A stretch of DNA of 8,640 nucleotides from Acidimicrobiia bacterium. Lineage in GTDB: Bacteria > Actinomycetota > Acidimicrobiia > Acidimicrobiales > CATQHL01. A program made the translations under genes and the position numbers. Shown in pieces: positions 1-6,373 of this stretch (its first letter is position 1; every line of letters begins with the position of its first letter). Under the pieces are notes generated by a model. It was not told where the DNA came from. It saw nothing but the letters and a program-made list of their open reading frames with translations, and did not search any database. The stretch is taken from NCBI GenBank assembly GCA_021296435.1, contig JAGWAK010000059.1:1-8640 (forward strand), read 5' to 3'.

Positions 1-1
1 C

Positions 2-1954
2 ATCTCCCTGGCCGGGCGCTCGGAGCTGCACAACCTCATCTGGGTGGTGAACTGCAACCAGCAGCGCCTCGACGGGCCGGTGCGGGGCAACAGCCAGATC
101 ATCCAGGAACTCGAGGGCCTGTTCCGCGGCGCCGGCTGGAACGTCATCAAGGTGATCTGGGGATCCCGCTGGGACGACCTGCTGAAACGGGACGACCACG
201 GCCTACTGCTGAACAAGATGAACTCCACCGGCGACGGCGAGTACCAGCGCTACGCCACCGAGTCGGGCGGCTACATCCGCGAGCTCTTCTTCGGCCCCGA
301 CCCGCGGCTGCGCGCCATGGTGGCCGACTACGGCGACGAGGATCTCGCCAACCTGCCCCGCGGGGGCCACGACCACCAGAAGCTGTACGCCGCCTACAAG
401 GCGGCCACCGAGAACGTCGGCTCACCGACGGTGATCCTGGCCAAGACCATCAAGGGATGGAGCCTGGGCAAGGGGTTCGAAGGCCGCAACGCCACCCACC
501 AGATCAAGAAGATGACCACCCGCCAGCTGCTCGAACTCCGGGACCGGCTGGGCCTGTGGGAACAGATCCCCGAGAGCGCGCTCGTCGACGACGCTGCCCC
601 GCCGTACTACCGGCCGCCGCCCGACGCCGAGGAGATGGTGTACATGCGCCGGCGCCGCCAGGCCCTCGACGGCCCGCTGCCGTCGCGCATCGTCCGGGAC
701 CGCCGGAAACTCCGGCAGCCCGACCGCAAGATCTTCGCCACCTTCGACGAGGGCTCCGGCGACCGGGAGGTCTCCACCACGGCGGCGTTCACGATCCTGC
801 TGCGCTCACTGCTGCGTGAGCGGGACTTCGGCGCCCGCGTGGCCCCGATCGTGGCCGACGAAGCGCGCACCTTCGGCATGGACTCGCTGTTCCGGGAGTT
901 CGAGATCTACGCCCCACACGGGCAGCTCTACGAGCCGGTGGACCACGACCTGCTGCTGTCCTACAGCGAGGACACCGACGGGCAGATCCTGGAAGAGGGA
1001 ATCACCGAGGCCGGCTCGCTGGCGGAGTGGATCGCCGCGGGCACCAGCTACGCCAACCTCGGCGTGCCGATGGTGCCGATGTACACCTTCTACTCCATGT
1101 TCGGCTTCCAGCGGGTAGGCGACTTGATCTGGTCGGCCGCCGACAGCCGGGCCCGGGGCTTCCTACTGGGCGCCACCGCCGGGCGCACCACCCTCATGGG
1201 GGAGGGACTGCAGCACCAGGACGGTCACAGCCACCTGCTGGCCGCCTCGGTGCCGGCCTGCCAGTCCTACGATCCGGCCTTCGCCTACGAGATGGCCACG
1301 ATCATCGCCTGCGGGCTGGAGCGCATGTATCCCCCGGCGGGCGCTGCGCACGGCGACGACATCTTCTACTACCTGACGCTTTACAACGAGAACCACCTGC
1401 AGCCCGCCCGCGCCGACCACACCAGCGACGCCGACATCATGAGCGGCCTGTACCGCTGGGATCCCGGGCCGGCGGGCATGCGTCACCGGGCCACGATCCT
1501 GTTCTCGGGCCCGGCGCAGGCGGCGGCCCGCCAGGCCCAGGCGGCGCTCGCCGAGCACTACGACACCGGGGCCGAGCTCTGGAGCGCAACCTCCTACAAG
1601 AGGCTGCGAGAGGAGGCTCTGGACGCCGAGCGCTGGAACCGCCTGCACCCCACCGAGGCGCCGCGCCTCCCAGCGGTGACCGCCAAGCTGGCCCGCTCGC
1701 AGGGCCCGATCGTGGCCGTGAGCGACTACCTCACGCTGGTGCCCGACCAGGTGTCCCGCTGGGCACCCCGGCACTTCTCGGTTCTGGGCACCGACGGCTA
1801 CGGCCGCAGCGACACGCGCAGCGCGCTGCGGCGCTTCTTCGAGGTGGACGCCGCCCACATAACCGTGGCGGTCCTGTCGGGGCTGGCCGCCAACGGCGAG
1901 ATCGAGCCCTCCGCGGTGGACGACGCCATCGACCGCTTCGGCGGGGACCACTAA
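2..1954 (+). CDS. aceE: Pyruvate dehydrogenase E1 component, homodimeric type (5' end outside window)
   Basis: This is the thiamine-diphosphate-dependent E1 that decarboxylates pyruvate and acetylates the E2 lipoyl group in the cytoplasmic pyruvate dehydrogenase complex. The frame is open from base 2, so the gene enters from the left; about 650 codons are present of the roughly 890-930 usual for this family. The window starts just before the Mg/ThDP-binding stretch NCNQQRLDGP (bases 50-79), aligned to the region holding E. coli Asn260 and Gln262. Other family motifs follow in order: WGSRWD, RGGHD, the active-site loop with NATHQIKKM (His codon 497-499), ADEARTFGM, GQILEEGI (carrying the Glu expected to contact the ThDP aminopyrimidine), YSMFGFQR, GRTTLMGEGLQHQDGHSH, and LGTDGYGRSD near the C-terminus. 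The upstream GTG at 44 is internal, not the start. The TAA at 1952-1954 falls just short of the usual C-terminal tail (see findings). Identification is firm from end-to-end similarity to AceE. Confidence 0.97.
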   Translation: MSLAGRSELHNLIWVVNCNQQRLDGPVRGNSQIIQELEGLFRGAGWNVIKVIWGSRWDDLLKRDDHGLLLNKMNSTGDGEYQRYATESGGYIRELFFGPDPRLRAMVADYGDEDLANLPRGGHDHQKLYAAYKAATENVGSPTVILAKTIKGWSLGKGFEGRNATHQIKKMTTRQLLELRDRLGLWEQIPESALVDDAAPPYYRPPPDAEEMVYMRRRRQALDGPLPSRIVRDRRKLRQPDRKIFATFDEGSGDREVSTTAAFTILLRSLLRERDFGARVAPIVADEARTFGMDSLFREFEIYAPHGQLYEPVDHDLLLSYSEDTDGQILEEGITEAGSLAEWIAAGTSYANLGVPMVPMYTFYSMFGFQRVGDLIWSAADSRARGFLLGATAGRTTLMGEGLQHQDGHSHLLAASVPACQSYDPAFAYEMATIIACGLERMYPPAGAAHGDDIFYYLTLYNENHLQPARADHTSDADIMSGLYRWDPGPAGMRHRATILFSGPAQAAARQAQAALAEHYDTGAELWSATSYKRLREEALDAERWNRLHPTEAPRLPAVTAKLARSQGPIVAVSDYLTLVPDQVSRWAPRHFSVLGTDGYGRSDTRSALRRFFEVDAAHITVAVLSGLAANGEIEPSAVDDAIDRFGGDH

Positions 1955-1995
1955 GCGGTCAACCCCGTCGACTACGAGTGCGGCCCGCTGACCTG

Positions 1996-2031
1996 AGCGG
2001 CCCGAACTCGACTGTGGCCTAGACGGCCGCT
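1996..2031. terminator. Weak stem-loop between convergent aceE and exporter genes
   Basis: AGCGGCC (1996-2002) and GGCCGCT (2025-2031) form a perfect 7-bp inverted repeat with a 22-base loop. It overlaps the end of the exporter gene and lies just after the aceE frame. The position between convergent genes fits a bidirectional terminator, but the loop is long and no T-run follows on either strand, so this may be chance in GC-rich DNA. Confidence 0.2.
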
Positions 2032-3548
2032 GACCTCCTGCCGCCGGGACGGCCCCTGCGGCGTGCGTGTGATCCGCCCCCTGCGGTGAGGCCGGCTCGC
2101 CCGGCAGCGCTCCCAGAGGGGTAGAACAGCGCCATCGTCAGCCCCGCCAGGGTGTAGGAGCAGATGAGCCAGATCCACGGACGCGGGTAGCGAGTGAGAT
2201 CCTCAGCTCCGCCGGCACCCAGCAGCGCCACGATGGCGGCCACACCAACGCCGTAGCAGAGCTGCTGAACAGTTCGAGCCGTGGCGTTTCCCATGGCGAA
2301 CTGGTCGCTGCTCAGGTCCGCCAGGGGTGCGGCCGTGATGCAGGTGATCGCCATCCCCACACCGACCCCCAGCATCAGCATGGACGGCAGGAAGTCCGAC
2401 CAGTAGTCCGGAACGGCGCCGACGCGCCAGAACTGCCAGGCGAAGGCGGCGACGCATAGCCCGCTACCTGCCGCGGTGAGCCAGCGGTGGCCGAGCCGGT
2501 CGGCAGCACGGCCGACCCACCACGAGGCCAGGACCGAGATCAGTGGGCTGGGACTGAGGCCCAGCCCGGTCTTCCAGACCGGCCACTCCCAGAGGCGCTG
2601 CAGCAGCAGAGAGTTCAAGAAGAACCCGCCCAGGAAGGCGAATCCGAAGAAGATCGTGGCGAAGGTGGCCACCCGGAACGACCGGATGGAAAACAGCGAC
2701 AGGTCCAGTACGGGCGACGGGTGGCGCCGCGACCGCCACACCAGGACCGGCAGCAGTACCAGCCCGACACACGCCAGGGTGAGCGTGCGGACGCTGGTGT
2801 AACCCCAATGTTCGGCCTGCACCACGGCCAGCAGGACGAGAGCCACGCCCAGCACACTGGCGGGCACGCCGATGACGTCGAGACGCCCGGTGTCGGTTGC
2901 CACCCGCGTCTCGGTCAGGAAGCGACGGCCCAGGACCACGACGGCGACGCCGAGGGGGACGCTCGCCCAGAAGATGCCCCGCCAGCCGAACAGTTCGATC
3001 AGCAATGCGCCGGCGGACGGGCCGACCGCCCCGCCGAAGCCGGCCACCGCCGACCAGATGCCCACGGCCGCCGAGCGCCGCTCCACGGGGAACTCCGGCA
3101 GCACCAGCGCCAGGGAGGAGGGGAAGATGGCCGAGCCGCCGAGGGCCTGCACCACCCGGAAGGCGATGAGCGAACCGGCGTCGGGGGCGACGCTGCACAG
3201 CAGCGACCCCAGTGTGAAGACCGCCACCGAGATCAGGAACACCCGCTTGCGCCCCAGCCTGTCGGCGGTCCGCCCCGCCAGCAGCAGCAGTGAGGCCACG
3301 GTCACGTTGTAGGCCGTGAGGATCCACGAGAGGGTGGCGTCGGTGGTGTCCAGGTCGGCGCCGATGGTGGGGAACGCCACATTCACGATGGAGGCGTCGA
3401 TCACCACCAGGAAGATGCTGACGCACACCACCCCCAGCACCACCCAAGCCCGCCGCGGCACCTCGGAAGTTGCTGATGCAGCGCGCCGGCGACTCCGCCC
3501 CGCGGCGCGGCGCGGGGGCCGCGTCGCACCTCGGGATTCTGTCACCAT
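2019..3548 (-). CDS. MFS drug exporter, DHA2 (EmrB/QacA) family, 14 TM segments
   Basis: This is a cytoplasmic-membrane, proton-driven efflux transporter of the DHA2 branch; the substrate cannot be read from sequence. It is 509 residues, the usual length for a 14-TM member. An Arg-rich N-terminal tail (residues about 8-33) precedes TM1. Motif D1 (DASIVNVAFPTI, 51-62), motif A (GRTADRLGRKR, 92-102), motif B (RVVQALGGSAIFP, 131-143) and the antiporter-type motif C (GIWSAVAGFGGAVGPSAG, 163-180) are all clear. The hydrophobic segments continue to about residue 474, and the C-terminal tail is again basic. The ATG at 3548 lies only 2 bases after GGGAGG. The next codon is GTG (3545-3543), which has a better 5-base spacing, so the true start may be that GTG. 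The gene converges on aceE and is divergent from the HhH-GPD gene across about 54 bp. No TetR- or MarR-type regulator is adjacent. Confidence 0.93.
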   Translation of the reverse strand: MVTESRGATRPPRRAAGRSRRRAASATSEVPRRAWVVLGVVCVSIFLVVIDASIVNVAFPTIGADLDTTDATLSWILTAYNVTVASLLLLAGRTADRLGRKRVFLISVAVFTLGSLLCSVAPDAGSLIAFRVVQALGGSAIFPSSLALVLPEFPVERRSAAVGIWSAVAGFGGAVGPSAGALLIELFGWRGIFWASVPLGVAVVVLGRRFLTETRVATDTGRLDVIGVPASVLGVALVLLAVVQAEHWGYTSVRTLTLACVGLVLLPVLVWRSRRHPSPVLDLSLFSIRSFRVATFATIFFGFAFLGGFFLNSLLLQRLWEWPVWKTGLGLSPSPLISVLASWWVGRAADRLGHRWLTAAGSGLCVAAFAWQFWRVGAVPDYWSDFLPSMLMLGVGVGMAITCITAAPLADLSSDQFAMGNATARTVQQLCYGVGVAAIVALLGAGGAEDLTRYPRPWIWLICSYTLAGLTMALFYPSGSAAGRAGLTAGGGSHARRRGRPGGRRSAAV

Positions 3549-3590
3549 TGCCTCCCAGCAGGCGTGAAAGCGCAGGCACTGTGCGGCCGA

Positions 3591-3596
3591 TACGCT
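3591..3596 (+). promoter_or_regulatory. Putative -10 box for a leaderless HhH-GPD transcript
   Basis: TACGCT matches the actinobacterial -10 pattern TANNNT and ends 6 bases before the ATG at 3603, where transcription would be expected to begin. No Shine-Dalgarno of normal spacing precedes that ATG, which fits leaderless translation. No convincing -35 hexamer is visible about 17 bases upstream. Confidence 0.4.
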
Positions 3597-3602
3597 CGGG
3601 GT

Positions 3603-4184
3603 ATGACCGCTGGAACGCTAGCCGTCACCGGCGACAACGCCGCTGACGCGCTCGTCAACAATGAACCTCTGGCTCTCCTGCTGGCCATGCTGCTTGACCA
3701 GCAGATTCCCATGGAGTGGGCCTTCAAGTCGCCGTACCGGCTGGCCGAGCGCTTGGGCGGCGAGTTGGACTCCTCGGCCATCGCGGCCATGGATCCGGCC
3801 GACCTGGAGGCCGTCTTCGGCACCAAGCCGGCGCTGCACCGCTTCCCGGCGGCCATGGCCCGCCGGGCCCACGAGATGTGCCGCCACATCGCCGACGAAT
3901 ACGGCGGCGACGCCGGCGCGGTCTGGGCCACCGCCGCCAGCGGCCAGGAACTGTACGACCGGGTGCGGGCCCTGCCGGGCTACGGCGACGAGAAGTCCAT
4001 GATCTTCCTGGCCATCCTGGCCAAGCGTTTCGCCGTCCGCCCCACGGGGTGGGACGGCTACGCCGGCCCCTTCGCCGACGACACTCCCCGCTCGGTCGCC
4101 GACATCGACGGCCCCGAAGCCCTCGCACGGGTGCGCGCCTGGAAGAAGGAAAAGAAGGCCGCCGGGCGGTCCAAGCAGGACTGA
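3603..4184 (+). CDS. HhH-GPD-fold protein, uncharacterised actinobacterial base-excision-repair-like family
   Basis: The 193-residue protein resembles the uncharacterised HhH-GPD family (TIGR03252-like) common in actinobacteria, distantly related to endonuclease III/AlkA DNA glycosylases. An N-terminal helix LLAMLLDQQIPMEWAF (26-41) corresponds to the opening helices of the fold. LPGYGDEK (124-131) is the helix-hairpin-helix turn, expected to contact the DNA backbone. The C-terminus is Lys-rich (WKKEKKAAGRSKQ). No C-terminal four-Cys iron-sulphur site is present; the only Cys is residue 93. The Lys and Asp used by glycosylases are not at their usual places, so activity is uncertain. I chose ATG 3603 over an in-frame ATG at 3564 because the homology-like part begins soon after it and a -10-like box ends 6 bases before it. 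The DUF4190 gene follows 42 bp downstream. The fold assignment is good; the function is unproven. Confidence 0.85.
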   Translation: MTAGTLAVTGDNAADALVNNEPLALLLAMLLDQQIPMEWAFKSPYRLAERLGGELDSSAIAAMDPADLEAVFGTKPALHRFPAAMARRAHEMCRHIADEYGGDAGAVWATAASGQELYDRVRALPGYGDEKSMIFLAILAKRFAVRPTGWDGYAGPFADDTPRSVADIDGPEALARVRAWKKEKKAAGRSKQD

Positions 4185-4204
4185 CGCCGACTGCGACACC
4201 CTGA

Positions 4205-4223
4205 CCGGAGGAGCACCGGAGGA
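4205..4223 (+). promoter_or_regulatory. Tandem duplicated Shine-Dalgarno upstream of the DUF4190 gene
   Basis: CCGGAGGA occurs twice, at 4205-4212 and 4216-4223. The second copy places GGAGG four bases before the ATG at 4227, a near-ideal ribosome binding site that fixes that start. The first copy is too far away to serve the same ATG and may be a local duplication. Confidence 0.6.
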
Positions 4224-4226
4224 ACG

Positions 4227-4736
4227 ATGGATCGCTACAACCGCCAAGAGCAGGACTACAACCGTGACGAACCGGACCGGCTGGACCCTTCACCCTCTGG
4301 GGCTCCTGGCAAGTTCCCGTGGGACGAGACGACGGGCACGGATCAGCCGGCACGAACCTGGGAAGAGCAGCATTCCGCAAGTGAGCAACACGCTGTAGGT
4401 ACTGCGTCCGGACCTGGATCGCATGAAGGCACACAGGCTGCAGCCGGCTCCTCCGCCGTGGTCAACATCACGGCATCCGGACAGCCCGCGGGGAACGGCA
4501 TGGCAGTCGCCGGTTTCGTTCTGTCACTTGTGATGTGGATACCAATTCCTTTCCTCAACCTCGTCCTTTGGATTCTGGCGGTCACGTTCTCGTCAATCGG
4601 TCTTCGCCGCGCAAACAAGCAAGGACTGCCACATCGCGGTCTCGCCATTGCCGGGTTGTGCATCAGCACCGTCGGTGTGCTGTTTGCGATCGTCGTCATC
4701 CTGGCGTTCGTCGGCGCCATAGCCTCGTTGGGCTGA
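4227..4736 (+). CDS. DUF4190-type membrane protein with long polar N-terminal region
   Basis: This is a 169-residue protein of unknown function. Residues 1-88 are polar, rich in Gln, Glu, Ser, Thr and Gly, and probably disordered. They are followed by a DUF4190-like module: NGMAVAGFVLSL (90-101) opens a hydrophobic stretch reaching about 125, then the polar turn LRRANKQGLPHRG (126-138), then AIAGLCISTVG and a second membrane segment (about 139-166). The pattern of two hydrophobic hairpin segments joined by a basic turn, with repeated G(L/M)A(I/V)AG, is typical of DUF4190 proteins in actinobacteria. There the polar part is usually cytoplasmic and the module membrane-embedded. A strong SD (GGAGG, 4 bases before the ATG) supports the start. 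Base composition differs from the neighbours: I count about 50% GC at 4501-4560, against about 73% at 3841-3900. It may be co-transcribed with the HhH-GPD gene. Confidence 0.88.
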   Translation: MDRYNRQEQDYNRDEPDRLDPSPSGAPGKFPWDETTGTDQPARTWEEQHSASEQHAVGTASGPGSHEGTQAAAGSSAVVNITASGQPAGNGMAVAGFVLSLVMWIPIPFLNLVLWILAVTFSSIGLRRANKQGLPHRGLAIAGLCISTVGVLFAIVVILAFVGAIASLG

Positions 4737-4738
4737 CT

Positions 4739-4754
4739 CCGGGTCACCACCCGG
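4739..4754. terminator. Compact hairpin between convergent genes
   Basis: CCGGGT (4739-4744) and ACCCGG (4749-4754) form a perfect 6-bp stem with a CACC loop. It begins 3 bases after the DUF4190 stop and sits 25 bases beyond the stop of the convergent hydrolase gene. The location fits a bidirectional terminator. Neither strand has a T-run, so it would be a U-poor type as often proposed in high-GC actinobacteria. Confidence 0.4.
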
Positions 4755-4779
4755 CCATAGCGAGGTTCTCCGCAGACGA

Positions 4780-5571
4780 CTAGTCCGGCGTGGTCGTCGT
4801 CTCCGGCACCATGTCGTGGCCGTGGCGGTCCAGCCAGCCCAGCACCAGGGAGATGCAGCGCGGGTCGTAGCGCAGCCGGTGGCCGCCGCCGGAGATGATG
4901 CGCAGATCGGCGGCGCCATGGGCGTCCGCGATGGCGCGGGCGTCCAGCGACGGCACCAACTCGTCGTCCGAGCCGTGCACGACCATGAGGGGGCGCGGCG
5001 CCAGCCGATCTGAGGCGTCGGCCGTGCTGAACGAGACGAACTGGCCGCGCCACGTCTCGAAGTCAGCCGGGAACGAGTCGCTGCGCACGATGCCCGTCTC
5101 GTGGGCGTGGCGCAGCAGGCGCTCGGCGTTCGCCGCCCACTCGTCGAAGTCCGCCGGTGCACCCGCCGACACCGCTCCCGCCACCGCACCGGTGTCGGCG
5201 GCGGCCCGGATCGCCACGGCACCGCCGGTGCCGAACCCGGCGACCCAGATACCCCTCGTGCGGGTTCTGGCCGACACGTGCTCGACGGCGGCACGCACGT
5301 CCTCCACCCAGCCCAGCAGCGAGAAGTTGCCCTCGGAGAGCCCGCAGCCCCGGTAGTTGAGCACCAGCGCCGACCAACCCATCTCGACGGCGATTCGGTC
5401 TGCCAGGACGTGGTAGGAGCGCCCCGCCGTAACGGCTCCGCCGGGCGCCGCCGGCAGGCCGTGACAGATGACGACGGCCGGCCGTGGGTCTCGCAGGACC
5501 TCACCGTCGGAGCGAAGCGGCCGGGCCAGGTAGCCCGAGAGCGTCAGCGGCCCTGAGGGGATCTCCTCCAC
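4780..5571 (-). CDS. Alpha/beta hydrolase-fold protein with Gly at the nucleophile position
   Basis: The 263-residue protein has the dienelactone-hydrolase/peptidase-S9-like layout. Strand VVICHGLP (33-40) carries the oxyanion-hole HG. LNYRGCGLSEG (71-81) is the typical strand and turn before the helix ahead of the nucleophile elbow. VAGFGTGGAVAI (110-121) is the elbow, GSDDELVP (200-207) the acid loop, and GGGHRL (228-233) the catalytic-His loop. The elbow should read G-x-S-x-G but has Gly at 114, so the usual nucleophile is absent. The enzyme may be inactive, act through another residue, or serve a binding role. The start is the GTG at 5571-5569, immediately after the TGA of the 73-residue protein, implying translational coupling. 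There is no signal peptide, so it is probably cytoplasmic. The substrate is unknown. Confidence 0.88.
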   Translation of the reverse strand: MEEIPSGPLTLSGYLARPLRSDGEVLRDPRPAVVICHGLPAAPGGAVTAGRSYHVLADRIAVEMGWSALVLNYRGCGLSEGNFSLLGWVEDVRAAVEHVSARTRTRGIWVAGFGTGGAVAIRAAADTGAVAGAVSAGAPADFDEWAANAERLLRHAHETGIVRSDSFPADFETWRGQFVSFSTADASDRLAPRPLMVVHGSDDELVPSLDARAIADAHGAADLRIISGGGHRLRYDPRCISLVLGWLDRHGHDMVPETTTTPD

Positions 5572-5793
5572 TCACCCGCCCCGCAGGCGGTAGCCGCGGT
5601 TGCGCGCCTCGGCCAGCGTGTCGGGCGCGAAGCACAGGTAGCGACCCGAGGCCACCAACTCGTCGATGACCGCACGGGTTGGCTGCCCGGCCGCCGCGGA
5701 ATCGTCGGTGGGCACCATGTCGAGGTCGTAGACGGTGCCGCTGCGCTTGTCGCCGATGTAGCGGTGGTCGGCAACTCCCTTGGGGCGATACAC
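5572..5793 (-). CDS. Small conserved-looking hypothetical protein (73 aa)
   Basis: I do not recognise a family. The protein is soluble and mixed-charge, with no membrane segment, signal peptide or metal motif. It has a Tyr/Gly/Asp-rich front (YRPKGVADHRYIGDKRSG, residues 2-19) and a helical second half with AVIDELVASGRYLCFAPDTL (41-60), ending RNRGYRLRGG. Reality is supported by third-position GC bias, its exact stop-to-start junction with the downstream hydrolase, and a TAGCAT -10-like box 7 bases before this GTG. A longer reading from a GTG at 5823 would add 10 residues. I prefer the shorter one because the 5826-5846 hairpin would sit against the longer start. Tight coupling suggests a role tied to the hydrolase-fold protein, but this is inference. 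Confidence 0.65.
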   Translation of the reverse strand: MYRPKGVADHRYIGDKRSGTVYDLDMVPTDDSAAAGQPTRAVIDELVASGRYLCFAPDTLAEARNRGYRLRGG

Positions 5794-5800
5794 GCCGACG

Positions 5801-5806
5801 ATGCTA
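5801..5806 (-). promoter_or_regulatory. Putative -10 box for the small-ORF/hydrolase pair
   Basis: On the - strand TAGCAT fits TANNNT and is followed by 7 bases and then GTG at 5793, the geometry of a leaderless start. A hairpin upstream (5826-5846) could end the previous transcript, so the 73-aa/hydrolase pair may be its own unit. No clear -35 element is visible. Confidence 0.35.
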
Positions 5807-5825
5807 AGGCGGATCGGCCGCACTC

Positions 5826-5846
5826 GCGGCCCCCGAACCCGGCCGC
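5826..5846 (-). terminator. GC-rich stem-loop after the membrane-anchored protein gene
   Basis: GCGGCC (5826-5831) pairs with GGCCGC (5841-5846), a perfect 6-bp stem with a 9-base loop. It lies 17 bases beyond the stop of the 148-residue protein and just ahead of the next gene. There is no U-tract, so it could be a weak terminator or an mRNA-processing or attenuating structure. Confidence 0.35.
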
Positions 5847-5862
5847 TGTTCAGGCGGGAGGG

Positions 5863-6309
5863 TTACTTGTCATCCACCTGTGCGCCGAGGGCGCCGATGG
5901 ATGCCAGGTACTGCGCGTTCAGCTCCAGCACGACGACGACATCGAGCGCGTCGAGCGCGATGCCCTCGGCCGCGGCGCGCCGCAGCAACTCGTCGAGCGC
6001 CTCGTCGGGTTCGCTCTCGCGGGGCGTTCGGGCGAAGCCGCCCGCCATGGCGTCTGCCTCCCCGAAGGCCGCCACGCCCTTGCGGCGCAGGTGATCGAGG
6101 TTCCAGGCCAGCAGCAGCGCAACGGCGTCAGCCCTGACCCGCTGGGCGATCTCGCCGGGCAGGCCGCGGTGCACGAACTCCGTCGCCGTGCTCAGGTCGT
6201 AGGTGGCCACGGCCTCGGTGTGGGCCAGCCGGGCGCTGACCCTGGCCACCGTGTAGTAGGCGACCGCCATGACAATCACCGCGGCGACGGCGACGAATGC
6301 CCAGATCAC
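5863..6309 (-). CDS. Small N-terminally membrane-anchored protein, function unknown
   Basis: The 148-residue protein has one N-terminal hydrophobic helix (about residues 2-22, WAFVAVAAVIVMAVAYYTVA) followed by a predicted cytoplasmic or peripheral, largely helical domain. This contains YDLSTATEFVHRGLP and a stretch with WNLDHLRRKGVA, then an acidic linker and a helical C-terminal part ending AQYLASIGALGAQVDDK. From memory the arrangement resembles a conserved actinobacterial hypothetical family with a DE-rich middle and a C-terminal 'YL..IGA' segment, but I cannot name it. The start is the GTG at 6309-6307, directly preceding the membrane helix. No good Shine-Dalgarno is visible, so this start is less certain. 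It lies 64 bp downstream of the acyl-CoA dehydrogenase gene on the same strand. Confidence 0.75.
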   Translation of the reverse strand: MIWAFVAVAAVIVMAVAYYTVARVSARLAHTEAVATYDLSTATEFVHRGLPGEIAQRVRADAVALLLAWNLDHLRRKGVAAFGEADAMAGGFARTPRESEPDEALDELLRRAAAEGIALDALDVVVVLELNAQYLASIGALGAQVDDK

Positions 6310-6331
6310 GTCGAGCCGTGCTTACGGTGGT

Positions 6332-6354
6332 GCGATCCCGCCGGGCGCGATCGC
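6332..6354 (-). terminator. Possible stem-loop after the acyl-CoA dehydrogenase gene
   Basis: GCGATC (6332-6337) and GATCGC (6349-6354) form a 6-bp inverted repeat around an 11-base GC-rich loop, about 19 bases past the dehydrogenase stop. No U-tract follows. An alternative CCC/GGG pairing competes inside it. It is suggestive only. Confidence 0.2.
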
Positions 6355-6373
6355 TCGGTGTGCACGCCGGCGC

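Noticed and set aside
44..46. GTG at 44 as the start of the pyruvate dehydrogenase gene
   Set aside because: The frame is open upstream to the window edge with matching AceE sequence (about 14 more residues), and the ThDP-binding motif would be at the very N-terminus, which is not possible for this enzyme.
1163..1951. - strand open frame (262 codons) opposite aceE
   Set aside because: aceE is conserved end to end here. The antisense frame has no domain or ribosome binding site of note.
2487..3293. + strand open frame (268 codons) opposite the DHA2 exporter
   Set aside because: The composition is low-complexity Gln/Arg/Gly/His and the exporter on the other strand has every family motif, so this is a shadow frame.
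6347..6354. GCGATCGC octamer, the cyanobacterial HIP1 sequence
   Set aside because: Only one copy was noticed, within a GC-rich hairpin; this is expected by chance and not a repeat family.
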